Source: Phoronis australis (lineage: Eukaryota > Phoronida > Phoronidae). Taken from it: a stretch of DNA of 64,000 bases. The stretch covers positions 62,001 through 126,000 of the forward strand of contig NMRA01000335.1 in assembly GCA_002633005.1 (NCBI GenBank). Direction: 5' to 3'. Made by a program: the position numbers and the translations under genes. The notes beneath the pieces are model-generated. The model ran no database searches. It worked only from the letters and a program-made list of their open reading frames with translations, and was not told the origin of the DNA. Every line of letters starts with the position of its first letter. The first letter of the stretch is position 1. Below are positions 27,101-34,640 of the stretch, in pieces.

Positions 27101-30100
27101 CTGGTTTGTCTCCCGTTCCATAGACTCGACTGTCATGTGATCGTGGGTAGTAAGCCGAATTAATAACACCATTGCTTAAATTTCCATGCTAAGTGCATTC
27201 GTTGATCTCCTTCAGTGTGTCCCTGAACAGGACCATTGTGTCCCTTGCGTTTGTGATGTCGCTTAGTTTGCTGTCGTACACCTTGCCCAGATATTTCACT
27301 GACTTCTCACCCAGGGATGTAACATCCTCGCTTTTTAACCTGAAGGCTCGGTGCCGGCTCATTCTCCCTTTCACCACGATCAGACTTCTTGACTTATGCA
27401 CCTTGATCTTCTCACTAAACTGGGGCACCTGGCCAAGATGCCCTTCTCCAAAGGCTTGAAAGCTAGTGTGAACTCCATCGTAGCAAATTGCATCTGTATA
27501 CTGTTGAAATAGTCGTTGATGACCTTCTGAACTCCTCCTGGAAAGTGATAAGTCGCCATCGCCTTCCTAATCGATCAATGAATGTGACAGGGAACAGTAA
27601 GCATTTTCTGAATCTAACCACACAACTGCAAAGTCCGACTTGTTTGCCTTTGCATTACCGATTGGCTCTGTTAGAACACCGTTATGCTCCAAGCATCCGG
27701 ACTGTCTTGGTACACCACCTTTCTGCACTGCAGTGACAATATACCCATTCCCCAGGCTGTACTTGACAATTCTGGATGCAATCACCGCGAACAAAATTTT
27801 GGACCCCACATCAAGCAGTGAAATCGCCAGCTGTTCCGGTTATGGCCGAGACAACACGTGTATTCTAACAGGGAAAGTTTTCTCCGTTTCGAGAGGTTTA
27901 TATCTGTTTCTACGGAGGGTCAAACTTGTTGCATACTATTCTTTATAATGGATGTTGCTCACAAACGACGTGCTAGTAAGGACAGTGCCGAGTTAAAGGC
28001 TTCTACACCCAATGCCAAGCCATTGAAGCAATCTACTCTAACACCTCTGACATCAAAGCCAATGGCCGGCTCTGGCACAGGGCCTCAGTCAGGATTCGAC
28101 ATCAAGCAAGAAATTAAAGACGCGCTCCTAGACAGCGAAATTAAGGGTTTCTTCACGGAATTACTGCAATCGCTTGTTTCTGCTCAAACTACTGCCATTC
28201 GTGAACTTTTAGNCTGTGTGATCTTTGGGATGTAACAGCCCTCATCCTCGCCCAAGTTATCCGAAAGATACTTCAATTTCCAGACTACTCTCACTGTAGC
28301 TTCCGTAACAATCTAAATAGTCTCGGGCACTTCTTGTAAACGATGTAACCCAACTCTGACGGACGTGGGTCTGAACCGGCTTTGGCCTTCATGTAGTTTC
28401 AACCCTCTTGGTGGACGGAATTCCTTCCGACACCTTTACTAAGTAGTTCCAACAAGCGCAGTTTGGCAACTCTCGCAATAGTTACTGTAGCGAAGTTGTA
28501 CAAGCAAATATGGCAGAAGCACTCCGCATACGAACTACAAATGCAACTGTTTTGTCTCGATTTTTTCGAAATTATATTTCACCGAACTCTGTGACTGCAC
28601 AATCTCATAGGATCACACACCAACCCACACACATCAACTGAGCTTAAACTAAATAGTTACCTGAGTAAGGTACCGTGTTTTCAGTATAGTTATATTTCGC
28701 TGCATTTTCAATTCAGTGTCATGATTGGGGGCGCTGACGAGAAAAATCCTTCATCACACGTTTGGTCAAGGAAAAGAAAATGTCAATGAAATGTTCTAGC
28801 TCGTTTCTTTGTTCGTATTCCATAACTTATTATGGGCACTGGAGTTGTGAATATATATATTGCCTAAATGTAATTACTTTATGTCATTTTACGAGCAGTA
28901 CTCTTACTGGAAGAAAAGAACTGTTCAACATTTGAGCCCTAAAATCACCTATATTGACATTGCTAGCTCGTGCACTGATCTCCTAAGTATAAAAGTCTTC
29001 CAAGACTTGAAGTTGACAGCCTCCGAAAATTTGTATTGGAGGTCTTTAAAACGTTCGTGTTCAGCATACCCTAACTCTCCCGAAGTCTGGAGTACAGTCA
29101 ATCCAAATTGAGGCCATGCCGTATGAAATAGTCTCCCAGGCAAGCAGTTCCAAATATCCACGGCTTTTACTTTGGTTTTTTCTTTTTTATTTATTGTGTT
29201 TATTTTGCTGACTGTTATTTTACTGTCCGTGAAAAGAAACTGTTGCTCGCATTTACTAGTTTAAAAACTTTACATAAATATCAGTTTGAGTTGAGGTGTC
29301 TCAAGCTTATCGAAAACCCACCTGCTTGCTTCTGCTACCGTTAGCCACAAATGATTGTGGACAAAGATAAAGAGCAATCACAGTGTGTTACATGCTTGGA
29401 CAATAGACGTCTTGTTGGTACTGTGTTCCTGGACCTGAAAATGCCTTTGACTCGGTCGATCAATGCTGTCTCTTGAACAAGCTGCATGGACGTGGTATCA
29501 GAGATGTGGAGGGAGTGGTTCAGGTGCTAAACAGGGCTACAGATTTCGATGTATATACGTGAATGGTCACTGGACAGGTTTCTCCACTGTCCAGTATGGA
29601 CTCTCTCAGGAGCTCAAACTAAGCCCCATCGTATTCAGTAGTTAAATAAATGATCTAACTAATGTTAATGATAAGAAAGCTGTTAAGTACGCCGATTACA
29701 CCGTCTTGTTTTATGATGACCATTGTTCCAGATGTTACGATTGGAACCTGATTGCATGTTGAGTGTTATTTACACTGCTGCGATTGTATTACTTTAAACT
29801 ATTTTGGGAAAGTTTGATGGTCTAAACGGCTGACGACGTCGAGTCAACATTGACCTACCTTCTGAACTTTCCATGTCAGAGGTCACTGTTGAAGTAGCGC
29901 GGGAGGTGAAAACGGAAAACATTATTACATGGCTGTATTGTATCAGACTGATTGAACGCATATGGGATAAATTACAATGTGTGTTTAGCTATGTACGAGT
30001 CAGGGTCCCCATGGCATGGCTCCTGAGTATCTTTGTGACAAAATAATATTAGTAAGTAAGATTACCATTTGAAATACTAGGTTTAGTGATAGCAACAATA

Positions 30101-31063
30101 TCTGGATTCGTTAAACATGAACTAACTTTCGCAAACACTCCTTTTTCACGACTGGTGCCTTGCAATGAAACAACCTAGATCCTGGCCTCCGTCAAACTAA
30201 TTCGATTAATATTTTCTATTCCGTGTACGTTGTTACTATTTTATGATTTGAAAATTTTAATTGTATAATCGTTCACTCGTTGGTGTCAAATTTCGTGCAT
30301 TTAATTGTGCATATTAACTCTTCTTAATATACATGTATCAGTTCGTTAACTAGTTTTTAACACTCTCCTGACCTTATAAATGACAAGATGTATAATTGAA
30401 TAAGGTTTGCCCTGAATAAATATATTTTACATATTTCCTCTCGCCTTGATGGGTTGAAATTTTCCGCACAATCTAGGTTTGGAAATACAGTACATGCAGC
30501 TATCCATTTGTGTCTCCAACCATGTTGTTTTATTACAGACGACTGTGAGGAGTTGGTACTAAAAGCAAGATTTTTAGACGAATCAGTTGGAGTCTTTATG
30601 CGGCAGAGTGACGTGTACGATAGAGCGGCCGATCAGATATCTCATTTTTTGGTGGAGAAGGTGATGTCGAGAAGAGCCTCCATGTCTGATGTCAACTTTC
30701 AGAACGACACAAAAGCTGCTGGCAATCGAAGTATGCACAAGTTCAATTATTTCAATGAATGTCACATGGTCTTTGCAATTTCCCTCAGTCAATGGGTTAG
30801 ATAGATCAGTTCTCTAATGAAGCAGTTATTAACATTATGGGCAAGAAAAATATTTTACAAAAATTTAAAGTAACTCAGAATCAATCTACTATGTATAAGT
30901 AGCTCTATCGAGGCAGCAGCGCACTGTTCACTACTAAAACAAACCCAAGTATAACCTGGCAAACTATTTTAATCGCTGCACTTAAATTGTAACAACACCA
31001 GTCAGGGTTTCAGCGAATGTCCCCCTTTAATCAGTTATGCTGACGTGCGGAAAATTCCCAACC

Positions 31064-31095
<32 letters not shown>

Positions 31096-31619
31096 TGTAT
31101 ATGTGTGTGTGTGTGTGTGTGCTTGTGTGTATGAGTGTGTGTGTATATGTATGTATATATATATATATATGCATATGTATATATGTGTATGTGCTTGTAT
31201 ATATTCTAAATCCATCCCTTCCCAGCTATCCTGAATTAATGCTCCAACAGAATTTACCAGAATTATTTATTTCATATGGAGTATATATTCTGTTCCATGC
31301 CCCCCATATTCTTTTGTGCATATTGGAAGCAAATCCTCTGTCAATCAAGTTCTGTTGACCACTACACTTGCCTTTGTTTTTAAACATATTCATGGCCGTG
31401 TGACTTGGAATTTATGTTCAAACTTCAAACACTTTCAACATTTACAACGCGCATCATTGTATTGCAGGTGCAGATTCGGATGGTAAAACTAAGAGGTTTA
31501 GCAACCTGCTACTTCCACTATTAGCAGAAGAAGATGTTGAAATGCACGACTACAGCAGGGTATTGGACGACGAATTTCAAATTGTTGACGAAGGATCCAT
31601 GCAATCGACCTCGCCTTGA
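97..31619 (+). CDS. Polycystin-1-like (PKD1 family) gene, left paralog, 5'-partial, 19 exons
   Basis: Join of 97-182, 381-1024, 3442-3566, 5315-5421, 7158-7484, 9205-9449, 9759-9888, 10511-11284, 11506-11699, 12420-12594, 15667-15838, 16510-16629, 19664-19945, 20807-20970, 21985-22143, 22397-22652, 25203-25466, 30539-30730 and 31468-31619. This gives 4568 coding bases, about 1521 residues plus stop. Every intron is GT-AG and every phase closes. Order of domains (residues counted from the first full codon): end of GAIN domain (1-284), degenerate GPS (about 303-340), TM1 (about 399-418), PLAT (about 430-554), TM2-TM5 (555-830), polycystin/TOP domain (936-1127), channel helices and pore (1128-1407), tail (1408-1521). 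PKD1-family proteins are 11-TM receptor-like channel subunits. The conserved block around FTRVQRLTCC resembles the PKD1L2/PKD1L3/PKDREJ subgroup, but I do not fix the orthologue. The N-terminal ectodomain lies left of the window. The - strand paralog has the same structure. Family assignment is secure; the exact subfamily is inference. Confidence 0.93.
381..1024 (+). CDS. Left gene exon D: GAIN region with S/T-rich insert
   Basis: Acceptor at 379-380, donor gtaatg at 1025, ends in phase 2. The start VLVMQDNP matches TLVMEPSP of the right-gene exon, which shows that the ATG at 390 is internal and not a start. The middle (about 715-800) is a Ser/Thr-rich, sequon-bearing stretch with no alignable counterpart, flanked by conserved blocks such as LYEQYLCSTKFSVYIKLN and DFHCQLPI. 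Extracellular GAIN beta-rich part preceding the GPS. Confidence 0.92.
1080..3260 (+). repeat. Diverged tandem repeat array in left-gene intron D/E
   Basis: Successive copies of a unit of very roughly 200-250 bases carrying the phrases attcgactactgtag, cctcctagtggccattttg, gagcgtttccggatgat, gaaccgattg and tttcattgaaacttga. Copies are substantially diverged with indels. Related sequence occurs at 24130-24790. ORFs inside are chance. Class unknown. Confidence 0.75.
3442..3566 (+). CDS. Left gene exon E: GAIN/GPS-proximal segment
   Basis: Acceptor cttgtctacag, donor gtatgt. Encodes KLALSPLKGSDGITVYFG then VVVKKPEMSC, matching the right-gene exon (RVSVNFGVIVKKP). It starts with one base completing an Arg codon split with exon D and ends in phase 1. 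No ORF here is long enough to be found without the splice logic. Confidence 0.88.
4720..5040 (+). repeat. Dispersed degenerate repeat (copy 1)
   Basis: Short imperfect motif repeats such as aaggtttgatagtcc and tagaacctt-like words. A second, diverged region sharing aaggtttgatagtcc and repeated tatagaac words is at 38550-38790. The rest of the 3567-5314 intron shows nothing I can name. Confidence 0.45.
5315..5421 (+). CDS. Left gene exon F: degenerate GPS, first half
   Basis: Acceptor gatactcag, donor gtaaca. The frame gives SSQCKIYDEDMATW then VSTNDEE, aligning with SQCKLFNP...GKWESTDLEE in the right gene. The first GPS cysteine and the tryptophan are present. Phases (2-base start, phase 0 end) equal those of the right gene; 107 versus 116 bp. 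The stretch is too short and out of frame with neighbouring ORFs to be seen by ORF length alone. Confidence 0.87.
5556..6872. mobile_element. Palindromic THAP-type DNA transposon remnant
   Basis: Long inverted arms of about 310 bp (5556-5872 and 6565-6872, imperfect but clearly homologous, e.g. tccggaagtgacgttttggg on both) flank a centre with transposase-derived sequence. Both arms include the start of the same THAP-like coding sequence: MPRCCFVLGC on + at 5821 and MPRCCCVPGC on - at 6612. The element lies in left-gene intron F/G. THAP-domain transposases occur in P-element and Kolobok-type transposons; the WECVAGHSGKW motif in the centre recalls Kolobok-like proteins, which is inference. 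Confidence 0.75.
5815..6612 (-). pseudogene. THAP-domain transposase-like pseudogene
   Basis: From ATG at 6612: MPRCCCVPGCTHYRLTRAL and RRFPKDETLRRTWLA resemble the N-terminal half of a C2CH zinc-binding THAP domain, ending at a stop near 6403. Another - frame (about 6254-5949) gives an acidic Ser-rich linker (EYRPSSTPSEEDSSSSNEQ). A third (about 6006-5812) gives RCQVCGDG and LQWECVAGHSGKW. At least two frameshifts are needed to connect these, and the 3' end runs straight into the reverse complement of its own 5' start. Not functional. Confidence 0.65.
7158..7484 (+). CDS. Left gene exon G: GPS end, polybasic site and TM1
   Basis: Acceptor ttttaag, donor gtaggt, phase 0 at both ends, 109 codons. 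It begins VGPLSNQTHVQCNYYRLS, the end of the GPS with Arg where the family has the cleavage histidine. A KRRRR cluster follows at 7236-7250. After PVNTINPSDSAFLKLDSN comes TM1 (NPVIFAVMVAIICIYLVIVI) and a basic stop-transfer WAKRADKD. The match to right-gene exon 55355-55675 is strong from FGCG onward. Confidence 0.93.
7485..9204 (+). other. Left-gene intron G/H, nothing recognised
   Basis: About 1.7 kb. I see no exon, RNA gene or identifiable transposon. The open frames in it are short and lack family motifs. Confidence 0.5.
9205..9449 (+). CDS. Left gene exon H: PLAT domain, first part
   Basis: Acceptor tttttgtag, donor gtattg, phase 0 to phase 2. Begins VGTTFLADNDPSDRYMY, then YTGSKAHSGTTSKVSM, the hallmark start of a PLAT/LH2 beta sandwich in polycystins, then QRGDINSFIMAVP. 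Its 245 bp length is identical to the right-gene exon. The PLAT domain is cytosolic, directly after TM1, and in the family binds lipids and partner proteins. Confidence 0.95.
9759..9888 (+). CDS. Left gene exon I: PLAT domain, second part
   Basis: Acceptor tttctttttag, donor gttagt. Encodes RVWHDNSGRDPSWFFSRL then VIEDLQNGQKYFF and EKWLAIEEDG, the conserved WHDN...PSWF core and C-terminal strands of PLAT. It starts by completing an Arg codon and ends in phase 0. Not visible as a long ORF. Confidence 0.94.
10511..11284 (+). CDS. Left gene exon J: post-PLAT amphipathic region, TM2-TM5
   Basis: Acceptor aaaaaaatttcag, donor gtaggc, phase 0 at both ends, 258 codons. Begins IDRIVPLAGG, then FNHLFWTKARKDLFDGHLW and RSSFTRVQRLTCC, signature polycystin-1 sequences. 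Hydrophobic helices: VSLLFSAMLANILFY (TM2), ILTGIYSSLIVFPINLII (TM3), YIAYFLCLATCAAAFYY (TM4), and a start of TM5 around SFVVSCIQDILLSQPIK. A charged loop of about 100 residues separates TM3 and TM4. The open frame beyond 11284 is intron read-through. Confidence 0.95.
11506..11699 (+). CDS. Left gene exon K: TM5 end and linker
   Basis: Acceptor tatctcaag, donor gtaagc. Encodes VLLMAIFYALVIKSPVVDDD then a charged linker with KRKYAQYQNMPQ. Its length of 194 bp equals that of the right gene, with the same phase 2 end. Splicing here removes the apparent in-frame stop that follows the AAG codon at 11698-11700. Confidence 0.92.
12420..12594 (+). CDS. Left gene exon L: TM6 leading into the polycystin domain
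   Basis: Acceptor gaacatatag, donor gtaagg. Encodes an EAEMNRVIFEIVRYVIFLYL helix followed by MVGYGNKDPWGY, the conserved YGN motif at the outer end of the helix before the extracellular TOP domain. Phase 2 acceptor, phase 0 end. Confidence 0.93.
12960..13545 (+). pseudogene. Tc1/mariner transposase relic
   Basis: Frame-shifted but recognisable on +. About 13003-13235 contains QTIRRRLHSVNLQA, RKTAMTVDHSLVRLQWCRQH and similar (DNA-binding to catalytic region). 13237-13488 contains LDTIGDNLNAVKHRDNILQP, NSSFQNDNATPDLATLA and VQQMEW, matching the Tc1 second-aspartate block (FQxDNAxxH) with His changed to Asp. The following bases read SPNLHPFEHL in another frame. Multiple stops; dead. It sits in left-gene intron L/M. 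The ORF on the opposite strand here is a shadow. Confidence 0.8.
13550..15666 (+). other. Remainder of left-gene intron L/M
   Basis: AT-rich intronic sequence with no exon or named repeat that I can support. Confidence 0.4.
15667..15838 (+). CDS. Left gene exon M: polycystin (TOP) domain start
   Basis: Acceptor gatctgtcttacag, donor gtgaga. Encodes ISDFDSVWNYLDNAFLPGLY and later FMMGGARLRQVRTRN, the characteristic polycystin-domain opening (WxYLxxxxxPGxY ... GGxRLRQvR). 172 bp, identical in length to the right-gene exon. Confidence 0.95.
16510..16629 (+). CDS. Left gene exon N: polycystin domain, Cys-containing segment
   Basis: Acceptor ctttttcag, donor gtaaga. Encodes ESCEHFINVYFSPAACR then FGNEDRGRYNSKW. 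Both cysteines align with the right-gene exon (CSELLDYYFAPQGCR), suggesting a conserved disulfide in the extracellular domain. 120 bp in both genes. Too short for ORF detection. Confidence 0.93.
17640..18500 (+). repeat. Satellite-like degenerate tandem array
   Basis: Repeated phrases at roughly 125-130 base intervals: agatcaacccaagaggtaa, agatcaaaccaccagataac, cagttgaaaccaactg, ttcaacataacccatgtatcatga, cgccagacacg. Two subtypes alternate, so a higher-order unit of about 250 bases is likely. Lies in left-gene intron N/O; not coding. Confidence 0.75.
19664..19945 (+). CDS. Left gene exon O: polycystin domain, main part
   Basis: Acceptor gaattgtttcatag, donor gtaagt. Encodes WENDTAWYWQSADEIGG, a Tyr-Ser-Gly-Gly-Gly turn, then ENDWIDRNTRAIFLEFNLFN and LHTVSNMLIEFDASGG, classic for PKD_channel/TOP domains. 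282 bp in both genes. Confidence 0.96.
20807..20970 (+). CDS. Left gene exon P: channel helix after the TOP domain
   Basis: Acceptor ttcttttcaag, donor gtaggt. Encodes AYILRLDRYSGSGLM then IIILAEIVTYGFTIYFIVVE, a membrane helix (S2-like), and a basic cytosolic end ETRKIANQKCDYF. 164 bp in both genes, phase 0 end. Confidence 0.94.
21985..22143 (+). CDS. Left gene exon Q: S3-like helix
   Basis: Acceptor tttgcacttttcag, donor gtaagg. Encodes EFWNVMELIVILLLTTSFVI then YVYRIV and a cytosolic piece with FRREKTSFINLQ ending WDE. 159 bp in both genes, phase 0 at both ends. The FWN start is typical of the helix following the S2-S3 linker in polycystins. Confidence 0.94.
22397..22652 (+). CDS. Left gene exon R: S4- and S5-like helices, pore helix
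   Basis: Acceptor actcaattgcag, donor gtaagt. Encodes VKSLKLLQFNKKM (S4/S4-S5 linker signature of polycystins, FNKKM), then SYGLIFLLILVSYAFLTWVI (S5) and SVQTLFSMML, the pore helix. 256 bp in both genes. The last base begins the Asn codon of the pore loop, so the filter spans the intron. Confidence 0.95.
22845..23010 (+). pseudogene. Coding-like relic with in-frame stop
   Basis: One frame reads MVDSSDIESYMYEDL, stop, SQLDEYYEDKYGDTGEDG then TQTIGETGDELHLAISADF. The acidic composition and sustained frame look protein-like, but there is a TAG, no acceptor or donor that fits the polycystin phases, and I do not recognise the family. Possibly an exon of a decayed mobile element. Confidence 0.35.
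24130..24790. repeat. Second patch of the 1.1-3.3 kb repeat family
   Basis: Shares cacatacctatatgtg...cgcatattgtcgtcat with 1085-1115, and atttcaatgaaacttgacaca and tagtgaacattttggttttgac with the array in intron D/E. Located in left-gene intron R/S. Confidence 0.6.
25203..25466 (+). CDS. Left gene exon S: pore loop end, S6 helix, proximal tail
   Basis: Acceptor gattccttacag, donor gtaaca. Completes the N of NKFDF, then DPTFAPIIFFSFTVLVNFMM and INFFLTMLMHYY (S6), then EEIQVMQNRLEFVNYI, the start of the C-terminal cytosolic tail. 264 bp, equal to the right-gene exon when the latter is closed at its phase 1 donor. Confidence 0.95.
26150..27840 (-). mobile_element. Decayed non-LTR retrotransposon, reverse transcriptase fragments
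   Basis: Read on -: 27809-27567 gives VQKGGVPRQSGCLEHNGVL and FAVVWLDSENAYCSLSH, the RT palm D-containing block (WLDxxNAYxSxxH). About 27560-27440 gives YHFPGGVQKVINDYFNSIQM in another frame. 27428-27189 gives KVHKSRSLIVVKGRM and VKYLGKVYDSKL. 26683-26201 gives EEVKYTWRHSKILRQLA, a C-terminal motif (TWRH) of a group of LINE proteins. Several frameshifts; nonfunctional. Lies in left-gene intron S/T, antisense to the gene. Confidence 0.8.
27948..28235 (+). pseudogene. ORF1-like start of a second retroelement, with ambiguous base
   Basis: MDVAHKRRASKDSAELKAST followed by a Ser/Thr/Pro-rich stretch and FDIKQEIKDALLDSEI, a helix-prone end. It resembles the basic/low-complexity start of LINE ORF1 proteins but has no diagnostic domain. 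An N at 28213 interrupts the frame. It may belong with the + strand RT relic downstream. Confidence 0.45.
29380..29730 (+). pseudogene. LINE reverse transcriptase relic, + strand
   Basis: Frame-shifted blocks: VGTVFLDLK...AFDSVDQCCLLNKLHG (A-box FLDLKxAFDSVDH with small deletion), RCIYVNGHWTGFSTVQYG, LSQELKLSPIVFS (degraded VPQGSxLGPxxF) and KKAVKYADYTVLFYDDH (YADDT changed to YADYT). CR1/jockey-like RT by motif order. Dead copy. Confidence 0.8.
29743..29973 (+). repeat. Dispersed repeat family R3, copy 1
   Basis: From acctgattgcatgttgag to gaacgcatatgggataaa. Homologous to 46393-46690 (+) and, in reverse complement, to 37333-37556. Shared landmarks: attactttaaactattttc, ctaccttttgaactttcc, tgttgaagtag.gcgggaggtga, ttacatggccgtat. 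Confidence 0.8.
30539..30730 (+). CDS. Left gene exon T: cytosolic C-terminal tail
   Basis: Acceptor gttttattacag, donor gtatgc, phase 1 end. Encodes DCEELVLKARFLDESVG then VYDRAADQISHFLVEK, aligning with EEIELKAKLMADSVDDY and VYDLVGEQICEYLL in the right gene. Helical, charged; possibly coiled coil. It lies about 5 kb downstream of exon S, an intron inflated by retrotransposon debris. Confidence 0.88.
31062..31203. repeat. TA/TG microsatellite
   Basis: Runs of (TA)n, (TG)n and (TA)n in left-gene intron T/U. The Cys/Val/Tyr-rich open frames over it are simple-sequence translations. Confidence 0.95.
31468..31619 (+). CDS. Left gene exon U: terminal coding exon
   Basis: Acceptor cattgtattgcag. 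It reads SADSDGKTKRFSNLLLPLLA then an acidic stretch (EEDVEMHDY, DDEFQIVDEG) and TGA at 31617-31619. The 2-base start fits exon T phase. Its sequence is unrelated by eye to the right-gene last exon, so the extreme C-termini have diverged or been exchanged. Confidence 0.85.
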
Positions 31620-31893
31620 TTTTCAGTTAGAGGTGGATTTCGCGTAGTTTAGTTTGTTGGCATGGGCGAGTGATACTTCAACGTTAAAAAGTTCTAATTA
31701 CTTCATTACGTAATTTTTGTCGTGAAGTGATCGCTACTTCGTATTTATCTCACGTTGCTGTACTTGCGCTTGTACTGACTCAATTTTTACTTTTTAGTCT
31801 ATCGTGATTTTGTAGTCTTTTCCTTATACGATGGCTGCACATAGCGATCATAGACAAGTTAGCCAGCGACAGGTCAGAACGTATTTATAATGT

Positions 31894-31899
31894 AATAAA
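31894..31899 (+). promoter_or_regulatory. Candidate polyadenylation signal of the left gene
   Basis: AATAAA about 275 bases after the stop codon, the first canonical signal on this strand downstream of the coding end that I found. It would give a short 3' UTR. Assignment is by position only. Confidence 0.5.
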
Positions 31900-34379
31900 A
31901 CTCGATTGTCAGAGTATATGATTGCGACATCGCCACCCCACCATTTCGACCATGCTCATTCGATACGAAGTTCGTCCATTTCGGTGTGACTTTATCATGT
32001 ATATTTTTACATGTACATGTAATATCAAATTTTGCAACGTATTTGGCGGGTTCACCATATTTTGGAATAAATTGAAATACTTAGGCTATCCCATCAAATT
32101 CCGTCCGAGGCTTTGTGCATAGGTACTCATATCTTGGCTTTTGTACCCACCGCATCTCCATTCACTATACTAAAAATGTCCTAGATCGTTGAGTTTGCGC
32201 ACTTCGAACTAAGAACTAGTTCACTATGCTACTGTGACTTATGGTACAGTGACCTTTATTTCGTCTACACTAATCAGAGCTTGCATGTCCCAAAAATATC
32301 ATAGCGAGTGCATTTGACAAAAAGAGCACACTTTCACTTCGGTGATTAGGCCAAACTTCACTCTGAGTTTTTAATAGTGCAGTGAAACCAAGATGGCGTG
32401 AAAATGTTCAATCGTTCTGGCTTTCAAGAAAAGGTTAATATGATTGGTTAAAAAGTGTGTTGCTTGGAAAGTGGTTTTCTCCATTTGAAGAAGTGACAAG
32501 GTTTAATGTGTCTAAAAAATTAAAGGCCATTAATCGTTTGAATACGGCGTGCAGTGAAGTTAGTAATGAATGGTCGCCGTGGAAATTTGATCCTCAATGC
32601 ATACGCCTACATGTATATGGCATTTTGGCTATTGAAAAGCATTTCCAGTTCCGTAAAATTCCGTTATATTACAACGTCGTACGGAAATGCCGAATATTGT
32701 ATCGAATGAGCGTGCTTTCGACCGTCAAATGACGTTTAATCATTTTGAAACAATTGCATTCTATTCTGAAGTATTGTGTTGTGATCAAGTGTTTCTCACT
32801 CAGAAATATCTATTTTTATAATATATTTTATAATACCCATTAGTTCCATTTTCCTATTGGATTCATATTGTCCTTTGGGTCTTACATGTACCTTGCAATT
32901 GTAATAAATTAGTTTCCATAAGTAAAACTCGGTGAATTCCTTTTAGTTACATTATATTTTTAGGCTATCGTATTTAATTGCGACGCAACTCAAATCACGA
33001 GTGAAACTGAATCTAATTTGTTGAATTTTGGAGAATGTTGTCAAATTTTCGATATTGTTTTATTCGAAGAAGGCATATATTGCTCAATTATTTATTTGAT
33101 TTATAGAGGAACTTTGAATATTACATAATTTCATTTTATTGCAGTGTTTAATATACGATATTCGGAGATTTCCAGGTCTTTTATTTCTACAAATACATGT
33201 ACACTGTGCAGATTTCTCGATCTGAGAACTTGGCATTATAAACTCCTCAGTTGTAGCCTATAGACACCATTTTCTGGTGTAAATACCATTAACCTTTTCT
33301 GCAGGGCTATTCAACATTTCAACGCAATGTTATTGTGCTTTTAATAATTGGTGACTGAAACTAACACGGCGCTAAAACCAAGTTATCGGGTCTTGCCTGA
33401 AGAAAAAATTCCTGTCTTGAAACGGAATGTGCAAGCTAATTCATTATCTTTGTGATTGCTTGGCCAAATTAGAAACGCAACATATAGAGACACTGTGCGT
33501 ATGAACTAGGTTGAAAATTGCCAAATGTTTTTAAGAACGAGTTTTGTGTCGAAAACGACTGGCCGAAAATCACACAACCGTGTCCAGTAAGTATCGCAAC
33601 GTGGTGCAGGGGAATAACACTGCATGGTGCATGGTATTTGAGCCCACAAGGTACGTCATTAGTGCAAATGTCACCTCGCAGAATTTTTGTTTTAACATTT
33701 ACAAGTTGTCAATGAATACAACTGCACTTAATTTAGCGTAGATTGTGTTCATTGTAATGTAATTTTTGTTATATATATTACCATAGTTGGGGGCATGCAA
33801 TTCTATTGGCGAGCATTTCATATTCATATTGATTCTCTAGAATAACGAGTTCGCGAAAACGTCTTTCGCTTGTTCCCGACTAAGATTCGGAGGGCAGAAA
33901 TTCAATTACTTTGCATTGCTTCATTAATCTAAACACAGACAAATAAATATCATCGTCAGCCTCTCCACTTGTTTGAATAGACTGAGTGCATTACTTCACT
34001 TTATCTTTTTGACGTGGGTTGGGTAAAAAATCTGACGTTTTGCTTGTCGCAACCAATAACTCTTCTTTTCAATGGGAAATGTATTGAACATGATGTCCTT
34101 CATCCATGAAATTTCACAAGCTTGGCCTCTTTTCGCAAGCCATAATACTTCCCGCCGCAAAACAGTGGAAATTTACCAGTATCATGGTAGAGGGGGACAT
34201 TAAAGCGCGTTTGACATATGTACCAATAAGCTGCAACCTCCCGTCCGCATCCCATGAGTGTATGTCACTGAACGCTTGCTTACCAAAACTTGATCGCCGT
34301 CTGGCGGGAAACTGAATTTCAAAATGGCGCAGATATTTCGAAGATCATCTATTTGAGTAACTTACACGATTGACCAATT
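31900..34379. other. Intergenic, between convergent gene ends
   Basis: AT-rich sequence with TACATGTA-type words. No exon I can defend; short open frames at 32457 and 33518 lack splice or homology support. Confidence 0.5.
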
Positions 34380-34640
34380 GTTGAGCAGTATCAGATGATG
34401 TGTAAATTTTTTGAGGGTTTGGCAGTACCAGATGATGCCCAAGACGTTCAAGGGCCTGATACTATCAGACGATGTCTAAGACATTCAACAAGTTTCACAC
34501 TACCGGACGATGCCTAAGACAGTTAAGGGTATGACAGTACCAGGCGATGTCTAAGACGTTCAAGAATGTGGCATCAAAAGACGATGCCTAAGTCGTTCAG
34601 GAATGTGACAGTATCAGATGATACACTAAGACGTTCAAGG
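34380..34640 (+). repeat. 38-bp minisatellite in the intergenic region
   Basis: About seven imperfect copies of a unit near 36-38 bases built on agtaccagacgatgtctaag then acgttcaaggg. Lies between the two convergent genes. Confidence 0.85.

Noticed and set aside
31037-31358. Cys/Tyr/Val-rich ORFs
   Set aside because: Translations of a TA/TG microsatellite.
33518-33600. Small exon candidate (EFCVENDWPKITQPCP) with a gtaagt donor
   Set aside because: Acceptor weak, no homologous exon, and no neighbouring exon that it could join.
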